DNA of 64,000 nt from Phocoena phocoena (GCF_963924675.1 NW_027077451.1:62001-126000); one strand, 5' to 3'; numbered from the stretch's first letter, positions 39,128 to 50,030 are shown. A program made the numbers and translations. Notes: generated by a model not told the origin, from the sequence alone.

Positions 39128-39488
39128 TGCACGGGCAATTTTAACACTCATTTCCCAACAGGAAAAGGAATTAACCAAAGGCTCAGCATGCCGTGCTGGA
39201 ACAAGATTAGGGCCTGAAGCAATCCTGCGGTTTTGTGGCCAGCTCACAAGAAAGCGAGTTGAGGAAAGGAGCTCAGGGGCACTGTCATTCACATACCTGC
39301 AGACTTATAAATGACAGAAATCGTACAAAAATATATTGAATTAAGGCTGCGAAGAGGACTTGAAAGTGGGGCAGAATTGCTGGAATCCGATTTCAGGAGG
39401 TAGACGTGAATTGCTCTGAAAGCATAAGAGAAGTGGCAGAACCTCGTCAATGAAGCACTTGGCCAAAAAGGGCATATGCATTTTTTCC
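39128..39488 (+). repeat. Continuation of monomer U23, ends in the palindrome
   Basis: Phase about 8-368 of a diverged monomer (gtggccagctc, gcagaattgctggaatcc). It stops at ttttttcc, after 30 of the 36 bases of the palindrome's left arm, where the 54-bp satellite begins. Several variants are shared with U24 on the other side of that satellite. Confidence 0.9.
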
Positions 39489-42400
39489 AGGGCCATCATT
39501 CACGGGAGTAGGAGGCTCCCAGCATGCTCCAGTGGCCAACAGAGGACCCACGTCGCCAAGGCGATGTGAGCTAGCCAGGCAGGAGTGACCTGACATCAGA
39601 GGGCCCACCTCACAGAATGGTAGGGAACCCAGCCAGGATCAGACTCTCCCCAGAGGGCCCACATCACCAAGGTGATGGGAACCACGCAGGAGTGTCCTCA
39701 CACCCGTGGGGCCACATCATCAAAAGTTGAGGTACCCAGCACATGTGGCCTCAAACCAGAGGACCCACATCACCATGGGTTTCAGAGTGAGGCAGGCAGG
39801 ATTAACCTCACAACACATGTCCCATTGTATACAAAAGGTGTGGAAACCAGCAGTTGGATCTTCCTAGCAGGCGGCCCAGAGCACTGAGGCTATGAGATCC
39901 AGGCCGGCATGAACTCACAACAGAGGGCCCTCATTGTGATTCTGTAAGCAACCCAGCCGTTGTGACCTCAGAGCAGAAGGCCCACATCCCCATGGGGAAG
40001 GGAAACAAGCAGGAGTGTCATCGCAAGAGTGGGCACACATGAAAAAATGTGGGGAGCCCAGCAATTAGTGCCTGATGCCAGAGGGCCCTCATCACCGAGG
40101 GGCGGTGGCTCCCAGCCAGCTCCGACTGCTACCAGAGGGGCGACGTCGCCAATGCGGAGTGCGACAACCAGGCAGGAGTGACCTCAGAGCAGAGGGTCAA
40201 CCTCACAGAAGTGTGAAGAACTAAAGAGGATCAGATTCTCACCAGAGGGCCCACATCACCAAGGGAATGGGAACCAGGCAGGAGTGTCCTCACACTAGTG
40301 GGGCCACATCACCGAAAAGTGAGGGACCCAGCACACGTGGCCTCAAACCAGAGGACACACATCACAAGGGAGCTGGGATTGAGGCAGGCAGGAGGAGCCT
40401 CAAAACAGAGGGACCATAGAATTAAAGAGGTGAAGAATCCCGCAGTTGGAACCTCCCAGCAGGCGGCCAGGAGCAGCGAGACTATGGGATCCAGGCCGGA
40501 GTGATCTCACACCAGAGGGCCGTCATCACGAAACTGTGAGCAACCTAGGCGTTGGGATCTCAGAGCAGAAGGCCCACATTCCCATGGTGTTGGGAACCTG
40601 TCAGAAGTGTACTCGCACCACAGGGCACACATCAGAGAATTTAGGGAACCCAGGAGTTAGGGCCTGACGCCAGAGGGCCCTCATTACCAAGGGGAGGAGA
40701 CTCCAATCAGGCACCAACACCCAACTGAGGTCCCACGTCGCCAAGGTGACGTGTGACAGCCAGGTAGGAGTGACCTCACCGCAGAGGGCCTACCTCACAG
40801 AAGGGTGAGGAACACAGCCAGGATAAGACTCTCACCAGAGGGCCCACATCACCAAGGTGATCAGAACCAGGCAGGAGAGTCTTCACACCAGTGTGGCCAC
40901 ATCATAGAAAGGTGAGGAACCCAGCACATGTGGCCTAAACCAGAAGACCCACATCTCCAAGGGGCTCGGAATGAGGCAGGCAGGAGTAGCCTCACAACAC
41001 AGGGCCCATAGAATAAAAAAGCTGAGGAATCCAGCAATGTGAACCTCCCAGCAGGCGGCCAAGAGCACCAAGTCTATGCGATTCAGGCCGCAGTAAACTC
41101 ACAGCAGAGGGTCCACATCATGAAACTGCGAGCAACCCAGCCATTTGGACCTCAGAGCAGAAGGTCCACATCCCCAAGGTGTTGGGAGCATGGCAGGAGT
41201 GTCCTCGCACCACTTAGCACATATCAGAAAATGTGGGTACACAGCAGTTAGGGCCTGACGCCAGAGGGCCCTTATCACTGAGGGGAGGAGGCTCCCAGCA
41301 TGTTCCAACTACCACAAGAGGGCCCACGTCGCCAAGGCGGGGTGTGCCAGCCAGGCAGGAGTGACCTCACAGCAGACGGCCCACCTCAAAGAAGTGTGAG
41401 GAACCCAACCAGGATCAGACTCTCACCAGAGGGCCCATATCACCAAGGGGACGGGAACCAGGCACGAGTGTCCTCACACCAGTGGGGCCACATCACTAAA
41501 AGATGAGGAAACTGGCACATGTGGCCACAAACCAGAGGACCTACATCACCAAGGGGCTGGGAGTGACACAGGCAGGAGGAGCCTCCCAACACAGGGCCCA
41601 AAGAATAAAAAAGGTGAGGAACCCAGCAGTTGGAACTTCCCAGCAGGCGGCCCAGAGTACAGAGGCTATGGGATCTAGGAATGAGTGAACTAACACCAGA
41701 GAGCTAACATCAGGAAACTGTGAGCAACCCAGTCGTTGGAACCTCAGAGCAGAAGGCCCATATCGCCATGGGGATGGGAACATTTCACGAGTGTCCTGGC
41801 ATCACTGGGCTCACATCAGAAAACCTGGGGAGCCCAGCAGTTAGAGCCTGACGCCAGAGGGACCTCATCACCGAGGACAGGAGTCTCCAAAAGGATCCAA
41901 CTGCCACCAGAGGGCCGACGTCACCAAGGCAATGGGAGCAAGCCAGGCAGGAGTTACCTCAGAGCACAGGGCCCACCTCACAGAACGGTAAGGAACCCAG
42001 CCAGGATCAGACTCTCACCAGAGGGGCCACATCACCAAGGGGCTGGGAAACAGGCACGAGTGTCCTCACACCATTGGGGCCACATCATCGAAAGGTGAGG
42101 GACCCAGCACACGTGGCCTCACACCAGAGGACACACATCACAACGGGGCTGGGATTGAGGCAGGCAGGAGGAGCCTCAAAACAGAGGGCCCATAGAATAA
42201 AAAAGGTGAGGAATCCCGCAGTTGGAACCTCCCAGCAGGCGCCCAGGAGCAGCAAGCCTATGGGATCTAGGCCGGAATGAACGCACATCAGAGGGCCCTC
42301 ATCATGAAACTGTGAGCACCCCAGCCGTTGGGACCTCAGAGCAGAAGGCCCAAATTCCCATGGGGTTGGGAACCTGACAGGAGTGTACTCGCACCACAGG

Positions 42401-44848
42401 TCGCACATCTGCAAATTTTGGGAGCCCAGGAGTTAGGGTCTGACGCAAGAGGGCCCTCATTACCGAGGGACGGAGACTCGCAGCAGACACCAACTCCCAA
42501 CTGAGGGCCCACGTCACCAAGGTGATGTGTGCCAGCCAGGCAGGAGTGACCTCACCGCAGAGGGCCTACCTCACAGAAGGGTGAGGAAACCAGCCAGGAT
42601 AAGACTCTCACCAGAGGGCCCACATCACCAAGGGGATCGGAACCAGGCAGGAGGGTCCTCACACCAGTGTGGCCACATTATAGAAAGGTGAGGAACCCAG
42701 AACATGTAGCCTAAAACAGGGGACCCACATCTCCAAGGGGCTAGGAGTGAGGCAAGCAGGAGTATCCTCACAAAACAGAGCCCACAGAATAAAAGTTGTG
42801 AGGAATCCAGCAGTTGGAACCGGCCAGTAGGCCGCCCAGAGCACAGAGTCTATGGGATCCAGGCCACAGCAAACTCACAGCAGAGGTCCCACATCATGAA
42901 ACTGTGAGCAACCCAGCGGATGGGACCTCAGAGCAGAAGGCCCACATCCCTATGGGGATGGGAACCTGACAGGAGTGTCCTCGGCCCACTTCCACGAATC
43001 AGAAAATGTGGGAACCCAGCAGTTAGGACCTGAGGCCAGAGGACCCTCATCACCGAGGGGAGGAGGCTCCCAGCAGGCTCTAACTGCCACCATAAGGCCG
43101 ATGTCACCAAGGCGGGGTGTGCCAACCAGGCAGGAGTGACCTCAGAGCAGAAAGCCCACCTCACAGAAGTGTGAGGAACCCAACAAGGATCAGACTGTCA
43201 CCAGAGGGCCAACATCACCAAGGGAATGGGAACCAGGCAGGAGTGTCCTCACACCAGTGGGGCTACATCACCATAATTTGAGGGACCCAGCACACGTGGC
43301 CTCAAACCTGAGGACACACATCACCAAGGGGCTGGGAGTGAGGCAGGCCAGAGGATCCTCAAAACAGAGGGACCATAGAATAAAAAAGGTGAGGAATCCC
43401 ACAGTTGGAACCTCCGGCAGGCAGCCAGGAGCAGCGAGGCTATGGGATCTAGGCAGGAGTGAACTCACACCAGAGGGCCCTCATCATGAAACTGTGAGCA
43501 ACACAGCCGTTGGGACCTCAGAGCAGAAGGCTCACATCCCCATGGGGATGGGAACCTGGCAGGAGTGTCCTTGCACCACTTAGCACGAATCAGAAAATGT
43601 GGGAACCCAGCAGTTAGGGCCTGAGGCCAGAGGGCCCTCATCACTGAGGGGAGGAGGCTCCCAGCAGGCTCCAACTGCCACCATATGGCCGACGTTGCCA
43701 AGGCGGGGTGTGCCAGCCAGGCAGGAGTGACCTCAGAGCAGAGGGCCCACCTCACAGAAGGGTGAGGAACCTAACCAGGATCAGACTCTCACCAGAGGGC
43801 CAACATCACCAAGGTGATGGGAACCAGGCAAGACTGTCCTAACAGCAGTGGGGCCAACATCACCAAGGGAATGGGAACCAGGCAAGAGTGTCCTCACACC
43901 AGTGTGGTCACATTATAGAAAGGTGAGGAACACAGCACATGTGGCCTCAAACAAGGGGACACACATCACGAAGGGGCTGGGAGTGAGGCATGCAGGAGGA
44001 GACGCACAACCGAGGGCCCATAGAATAAAAAAGGTGAGGAATCGAGAAGTTGGAAACTCCAAGCTGGAGGCCCAGAACACTGACACTATGGGATACAGGC
44101 CAGAGTGAACACACAGCAAAGGGCCCACATCATGAAACTGTGAGCAACCCAGCAGTTGGGACCACAGAACAGAAGTCCCACATGCCCATGGGGATGGGAA
44201 CCTGGCAGGAGTGACTCGCACCACTGGGCACACATCAGAAAATGTGTGGAGCCCAGCACTTAGGGCCTGACACCAGAAGGCCCTCATCACTGAGGGGAGG
44301 AGGCCCCAGCACACTCCAACTGCCACCAGAGGGTCCACATCGCCAAGGCGACGTGCGCCAGCCAGGCAGGATTGACCTCACAGCAGAGGGCCCACATCAT
44401 GAAAGTGTGAGCAACCCAGCCGTTAGGACCTCAGAACAGAAGGCCCACACGCTCATGAGGATGGGAACCTGGCAGGAGTGCCCTCGTACCACTTAGCACG
44501 TATCAGAAAATGTGGGAACCCCGCCATTAGGGTCTGACGCCAGAGGGCCTCATCACCGCGGGAAGGAGGCTCCCAGCAGGCTCCAACTGCCACCAGGGTG
44601 CCGAAGTCAACAAGGCGGGTTGTGCCAGCCAGGCAGGAGTGACCTCAGAGAAGAGGGCTCACCTCACGGATGTGTGAGGAACCCAACCAGGATCAGAGTC
44701 TCACCAGAGGGCCCACATCACCAAGGGGATGGGAACCAGGCAGGAGTGTCCACACACCAGTGGGGCCACATCATCAAAAGATGAGGAACCCATCACATAT
44801 GGCCTCAAACCTGAGGACATACATCACCATGTGGCTGGGAGTGAGGCA
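39489..44848 (+). repeat. GC-rich satellite: 592-bp higher-order repeat of eleven ~54-bp subunits
   Basis: The subunit theme is agagggcccacatcacc-(n)-gggaacc-(n)-caggagtg-(n)-cctcacacc, 52-57 bp long. Eleven distinct subunits recur in fixed order. The subunit starting ccagagggcccacatcacc is at 39650, 40242, 40835, 41426, 42018, 42611, 43201 and 43792, giving spacings of 590-593 bp. The array opens mid-register at 39489 and closes mid-subunit at 44848. Between 43792 and 44704 the order is disturbed. Many short plus and minus frames occur, but 592 is not divisible by three and subunit lengths vary, so no frame is kept. I do not recognise the family; it does not look like the 422-bp heavy satellite of baleen whales as I recall it. 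Confidence 0.88.
43792..44703 (+). repeat. Irregular segment of the 592-bp array (local subunit duplications)
   Basis: Spacing between equivalent subunits is 912 bp here instead of 592. One subunit is repeated at once (gatgggaaccaggcaaga near 43817, then atgggaaccaggcaagagtg near 43870). After the cgtcgccaaggcgacg-type subunit near 44340 the order jumps back to the catgaaa-ctgtgagcaaccc subunit (44397). The excess of about 320 bp equals six subunits, so these are in-register duplications. Confidence 0.75.
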
Positions 44849-45974
44849 GGTATCTGGAGGGGCACATTTAACTCTAATTTCCCACCAGGAAGAGGAATTA
44901 ACCAAAGGCTCAGAGTGCCCTGCTGGACCCTGATTATGGCCTGAAGCAAACCTGCAGTTTTGTGGCCAGCTTACAAGGAAGCGAGTTAAGAAAGGAGCTC
45001 AGGGGCACTGTAATTCACAAACCTGCAGAGATAAATGACAGCTATTGGCAAAAATATATCGAAGTAAGTCTGCAAAGAGGACTTGAAAACGAGGCAGAAT
45101 TGCAGGAATCATATTTCAAGAGGTAGATTGGAATTGCATTTAAAGCATATGAAAAGCGGCAGATCTTTGACAGTGATGCACATGGACAAAAAGTGCGTAT
45201 ACATTTTTCCTGAATATATTCAGGAAAAAACGCATATGAACATTTTGGCCAACCAAGCACTCCAGCAATGGAAATCCACACTACAATGAAGTCACATGTC
45301 CCATTCGTCAAAAAGGCCATCTGAATAAAGTGTAAAAACCAGAAACACAGGACAGGCCATGGAGAACAGGGAGCCGTGTTATGCTGATGGGCGGGATGTA
45401 AATTGCCAACAGACACTCTGGAGATGTTCATGGTGTATCCTGAAACATCTAAAAAACAAAGCTACAGAGCCTAGGGCACTTCCACTTTTGGCCCTATAGC
45501 TTAGGAAAATTAAAATCAACAAGACACAGCCAACACAAAATTTAGGGCTGCTGTGTTTACAAGAACCTCGAGTCCAGTACAAATTAAATATCCCAGAAAG
45601 AAAAAAATGGATAAAGAAGTTGTGCTACTTACGTACAACGGAATATCACTCAGCAGTGAAATCAATGTCATCAGGCCTGTAGCAGCAAATTGAGTGGATT
45701 TAATTATGATGATTCTAAGAGAAATATATCACACAAAGAAAGATAATTATCATAAGATATCACTAATAGAGGGAGTGTAAACTTGGCTACACATAAACTG
45801 AATTACAAAACCGAACAGAGTCTCACATTTAGATAAAAACCTTATGCTTGCTTAAGGGGAAAGTTGAGTTGGGCTGCTGTATAAAAACAGATTGAAATTA
45901 GCACACATACCATTCCATAAGCCAAATACGTAATAAACAAGACCTACTCTTTGCTCAACGAAATAGACTCATCC
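44849..45974 (+). repeat. Satellite monomer U24, decayed and truncated
   Basis: It restarts at phase 1 (ggtatctggaggggcacattta) directly after the 54-bp array and runs to phase about 1,125 (ttgctcaacgaaatagactc), where an L1 begins. It is strongly diverged, with palindrome arms at 45182-45252 that still pair over most of their length. The ORF2 remnant is broken by stops. Confidence 0.88.
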
Positions 45975-46700
45975 ATGGTGTATCACCTCACACCTATTAG
46001 AATGGGCATCATCAGAAAATCTACAAACAACAAATGCTGGAAACGGTGTGGAGATAAGGAATCCTCTTCCACTATTGTTGGGAACGTAAATTGATACAGT
46101 CACTGTGGAGAACATTATGGAGTTTCTTATAAAACTAAGAATAGAATTACCATATGATACAGCAATCCCTCTACTGGGCATATACCCAGACAAAACCATA
46201 AATCAAAAAGAGACATTCACCACAATGTTCATTGCATCACTATTTACACTATCCAGGAAATGGAAGCAACCTAAATGCCCACAGACAGACGAATGCATAA
46301 AGATGTGGTACATATATAAAATGGAATATTACTAAGCCATAAAAAGGAATGAAATTGGGACATTTGTAGAGACGTTGATGGATCTAGAGACTGTCATACA
46401 GAGTGAAGTAAGTCAGAAAGAGAAAAACAAATCTTGTATATTAATGCATATATGTGGAACCTAGAAAAATTGTACAGATGAACCGTTTTGCAAGGCAGAA
46501 ATAGAGCAATACATGTATACAACAAACGTATGGACAACAAGGGGGGAAAGCTGTTGGGGATGGTGGTGGGAGGAGTTGAGATATTGGGATTGGTATGTAT
46601 ACATTTATATGTATAAAGTAGATAACCAAAAACAACCTGCTGTATAAAAATATAAAATTAAATTCAAAATAAAAAAATAAAATTAAAAAAAGTAAAACAG
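45975..46700 (+). mobile_element. 5'-truncated L1 3' end, sense
   Basis: It begins in the late ORF2 region (gtgtatcacctcacac near 45978), passes the frame at 46105-46335 that reads MENIMEFLIKLRIELPY and then MFIASLFTLSRKWKQPKCP, both close to the L1 ORF2p C terminus, then continues through the 3' UTR and ends in an A-rich stretch (about 46,650-46,700). The ORF2 frame is interrupted at 46,333 (tactaagcc in place of tactcagcc). Satellite lies on the left only. I could not find a target-site duplication. Confidence 0.88.
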
Positions 46701-47254
46701 AAAAATATTCTTCCCTTCACATACATGTATTTATATGAATAAATTATTTCCATGCTTATATCTGTAAATACACAAAAGAGGAATAAAATCTACCTTGAAC
46801 CAAAAACGAAAAAAAGATAAAAAAGAACAGAACCCACCAGTTACACAGAGGAAAACCGTTTCAGGGCACTTGCTCCAATTGCAAACAATTCTGAAGTTGG
46901 TCAGTGGTGGGGAATCATCTCCCATTCAGCCAGCATGCTCCTCGCAACAAGCGTCCTCACTGCAAAGCTGGTGGACCGTGCCGAGGTATCTGTGAGTAAA
47001 CGTGGGCCGAGCCCCAGGCCAGCTGCTGCTGAAATGTTCCCACCCTTCCAAGGCTAAACACCTGAATATGTACAAGGACTTGAAAACCTAGAGGAAGGGC
47101 CATGGAGCCACATGAGGGACAGCATGCCAGCCGACTTGGTGCCTGCAGGCCAGCCAGGATGGTCCTGGCCCTGGGTGCTCTTCTGGAAGCTCTCCATTTC
47201 CCTGCCTGAGATACCCCTGCTGTCCCGGCCCCCACTGCTTTCTTCCTTCCTCAC
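46701..47254. other. Single-copy sequence, A-rich then GC-richer
   Basis: 46,701-46,830 is A/T-rich and may continue the L1 tail. From about 46,960 base composition rises and the sequence looks like ordinary single-copy mammalian DNA. I recognise no gene, repeat family or RNA here. Confidence 0.5.
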
Positions 47255-47320
47255 CTGTGCCCAGGGAGAAATTCCAGCGGCAGGTGTGGGTGACACATCC
47301 TCTTCTTTAGCAGGTAGCAT
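47255..47320 (-). other. Possible short first coding exon (speculative)
   Basis: On the minus strand the first ATG downstream of a TATA-like element (47485-47491) opens 22 codons, MLPAKEEDVSPTPAAGISPW and two more, and is followed by an exact splice-donor-like CAG|GTGAGG at 47255/47254. The codons fit the donor without remainder. I do not recognise the peptide, it has no signal peptide, and I find no second exon. Chance is a real possibility. Confidence 0.2.
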
Positions 47321-47484
47321 CTTGGCAACTGCTGCAGAAAGTCCAGCAGAGCCCCACTCACACTGGGACACCCACAGAGCCGTGGCCTCTCACTCCCTCC
47401 CACCAGCCCAGCCCCGAGACTGCTGACAGGGCAGAGAAAATGGCGTCAGGCACAGCTGCAGGGGCTCTTGCTGCCTGGAGCGGT

Positions 47485-47558
47485 GTTTATATTGATCTCA
47501 ACCCAGGCACACCTGGGGAGGGCTGGCCGGCACGGTCAGGCTTCCCAAGCCAGCCAAT
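47485..47558 (-). promoter_or_regulatory. CCAAT/TATA pair, candidate promoter or LTR U3 fragment
   Basis: Read on the minus strand, attgg (complement of ccaat at 47554-47558) stands 63 bp upstream of tataaac (complement of gtttata at 47485-47491). This is a normal promoter arrangement, also found in retroviral LTRs. No transcript evidence is available from sequence alone. Confidence 0.3.
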
Positions 47559-48030
47559 AATCACCCCTCAGGGGCTCACAGTTGCTGAAAATGGAACTTG
47601 CTGAATTGGCCAGGTCCAAGGAACAGGTGTGGGCTCCTGAGAGTCAGGATAGACAAGGGGCTGCAGCTCTGGCTTGTTTTCTAATTATATTATCTGGCCC
47701 ATGAGTGGGAGACAACTTCAAGAAAACCCTCTCCTAATGAGAGGAACCCAGGAGTCAGGGAGAGGAGGGGTGGGTGGTGGTTGGAGACAGAGGCCTGGTG
47801 CCCCGGGTGCAGTGGAAGTCTCTGGAAGACCAGGTGGAGGAGGCCGCACAGAGTGATGCCCAGGGTCACAGACCTGTCAGAGCTGCTGTTTGTTAGTTCA
47901 AGTCCTGCTCTGAGGTGCTCTGTGTCAGATCTGAGCGACAGGTGAGCTGGGAGTGCTCTGCAATGAGGGCTATGTGCACGGTTCCTGTGTGCCCAGCCCT
48001 GCCAAGGTACCTGCAAGGGTAGCTCTGTAT
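47559..48030. other. Single-copy sequence without recognised feature
   Basis: GC-rich DNA with purine-rich patches (gtcagggagaggaggggtgg near 47755). Long minus frames here overlap the minisatellite next door and show no recognisable protein. Nothing further could be supported. Confidence 0.5.
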
Positions 48031-48215
48031 CCTGGGAGGGGCCTGACCACGGGAGCCCCATGGACTGCAGAGGACCTGCCCAGGGAATCCCATATCCTGG
48101 GAGGGGCCTGAACACGAGAGCCCCGTGGGCTGGGGTGGGGGTAGGGTACCTGCCCAGGTGAGCTCCATATCCTGGGATTGGCCTGACCTCGAGAGCCCCA
48201 TGGGCTGCTGGAGTC
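48031..48215 (+). repeat. Minisatellite, three copies of ~65-75 bp
   Basis: cctgggaggggcctgacca at 48031, a near copy at 48096 (cctgggaggggcctgaaca) and a third at 48171 (cctgggattggcctgacct). Each is followed by gagagccccatggg-type sequence. Spacings are 65 and 75 bp, so the copies have indels. The minus-strand 186-codon frame across this region is explained by the repeat. Confidence 0.8.
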
Positions 48216-48384
48216 CTGGTAAAGGATGTCAGGACAGTCAGTGAAGCCACTGAGGATATACCTCCAGTAGTTCCTAAATCCTACACCCTGCTGGTCATTC
48301 TACCAACCACCAGGACTTGGTATTCTGTATTAGTCTTCACTGATGCCTTCTTTTGTATTCCATTAGTCCCAGAGTCACAAGAAA

Positions 48385-49520
48385 TTTTGGCTTGTGAGTG
48401 ACAGGACTCAACATACAACTAAAACAATACTTCCAGGCTGTCTTGCCCCAAGGGTTCAAAAATTCCCACACCATCTTTGGGGAAAGCTCAGCTAAAGACC
48501 TAAAAGTTCTACCTCTGGAAAAGGAAACACTCCTTCAATATTCAGACGACATTCTGATCGCCAGCCCTACTAAGGAGGCCTCAGAACTACCAAGCCAATA
48601 AAGGATAGAAGTTGTCCACGAAAAAGCTCAAGTATCACAGACTACGGTGACCTGCCTGGGCTTCATTCTCACAGAAGGTCGGAGAAGCCCATCCCAGGAA
48701 AGGGAAGAAACAATTTACAGCCTTACCCCTTTCTGAAACTAGAAGACAGCTTAGGGGTTCCTGGGGAAGCCAGGGTTTCCTGCCTCTGGATCCCTAACTA
48801 CAGTCTACTAGCTGGGCCTCTATATGAAACACTGAAAGGAAAAGATGATGATCCTTTTGAATAGAATCCAGAAGTGGCCTTTCAAGAATGGAAAGAGCAG
48901 TCAATTCAGACCCTTGCCCTGGAACTCCCTAATTTAGCTAAACCCTTTGACCTTTACATTCCTGGTGAAAGGTGAATCGCCATTGGAGTATTAGTGCAAA
49001 AACTGGGACCACTTGAAATGGAACAATGCAAGAATGCCATCCAGGTAGGATAAACTATGGTCACCAAGGGGCTTGGCCCACCGCCACATCTGGCCAAGAT
49101 ACTGGTGGTATCTGAAAACCTGGAAATCAGCAGCCCAAAAGGCCACCTCCCTTCTAAGGGAAACGGACCCCACGTGGTGATCCTAACCCCCAACCATGCC
49201 CTGAAGTTGCAGGGTTTGCTCCGTGGGCACACTGACCTCGATTGAGGAGGCCCTCCAACTCCAACCTCCAGAGAGATAACCGGGGGCAACGGGGCACCAT
49301 GACGACCCGTGTGACCATCACTTGACCTGGAGTTTCTCTCATAAAACAACAAGAGTGTGTCCCAAAAGAGTAGACTACTGCTTGCAGTACTTACTGTACC
49401 CAGAGGGGAGCTAATAATCTTGGCGGGGGAACCGTATATCATGCTGTCACCATAGAAAAGCCTACAGACACCCTGATGATGGTGGCCAATAAGACCGGCT
49501 GGACTCCTGTTTACTTCCAA
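48385..49520 (+). pseudogene. Decayed gammaretrovirus-like (ERV1) pol remnant
   Basis: The frame at 48398-48601 shows LPQGFKNS and, further on, QYSDDILIASPTKE. This matches the reverse transcriptase palm of gammaretrovirus-like elements, with serine where the family usually has valine before the two catalytic aspartates. The frame stops at 48599-48601; similarity resumes after a shift of reading frame (VSQTT...LGFIL near 48,640) and then fades. Sequence near 48,880-49,020 resembles the region after RT, again with stops (for example the TGA just after ggtgaaagg near 48,972). No gag, env or intact LTR pair was found. It is an old, dead copy in single-copy DNA between satellite blocks. Confidence 0.75.
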
Positions 49521-50030
49521 AGGCTCTTGACTCAGTGACCATCATGATCCTTCATCACCACTGACCCTGGACTGTCTGGGAGCTGAGCGGGCAGGATCCT
49601 GACACCTGGTGCTGTTTTTACGTTAATTCAGGGGCCTAATGGAAGAAAGCGCAGACTGTTGGTCAGAGCATCTAGGCTGGCAGAAACGGTCAGTCAGAGC
49701 ATCTAGGCTGGCAGAAACGGTCAGCCTAAGGTGGCCGAACAAATGTGGGGCGGAGTGAAACTGGACCTCACAGCGCCACTGCACATCTCCTTTCTGGACC
49801 CTTAAAGGTCATTAGAATCTATAACACTTCCAATACTGGTGCTCAGGTGGACGAGCAGGGAGGCAGGAGGCCTGGGGACAATCAACGTCACCTGGAGGCT
49901 GCTGGGGAGAAGTTCTGACCCTCGCCCACGGGTATGAAGCCTCCTAACTCAGCACTCAGCAGTTACAGAAGAAGGGTCTGCACCCGCAGCACTCCAAGAA
50001 TGAGGAAAGGGACAAAAGGCAGAAGAGAAG
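49521..50030. other. Single-copy or decayed retroviral sequence
   Basis: Downstream of the pol remnant with no coding frame I can place. It may be the continuation of the same dead element. It contains the short direct repeat listed separately. Confidence 0.4.
49662..49723 (+). repeat. 31-bp tandem direct repeat, two copies
   Basis: gtcagagcatctaggctggc followed by agaaacg starts at 49662 and again at 49693 with no visible change, indicating a recent local duplication by slippage. Confidence 0.9.

Noticed and set aside
39672..44784. Many plus and minus frames of 60-140 codons in the GC-rich array
   Set aside because: The higher-order period of 592 bp is not a multiple of three and subunits vary between 52 and 57 bp, so no reading frame is maintained.
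39489..44848. CRISPR array or bacterial repeat
   Set aside because: Repeats are contiguous with no unique spacers, and the surrounding DNA is mammalian with L1 elements.
47690..48250. Minus-strand 186-codon frame as a gene
   Set aside because: It is largely translated minisatellite (48031-48215) in GC-rich DNA where long frames arise by chance. It has no domain or conserved start.
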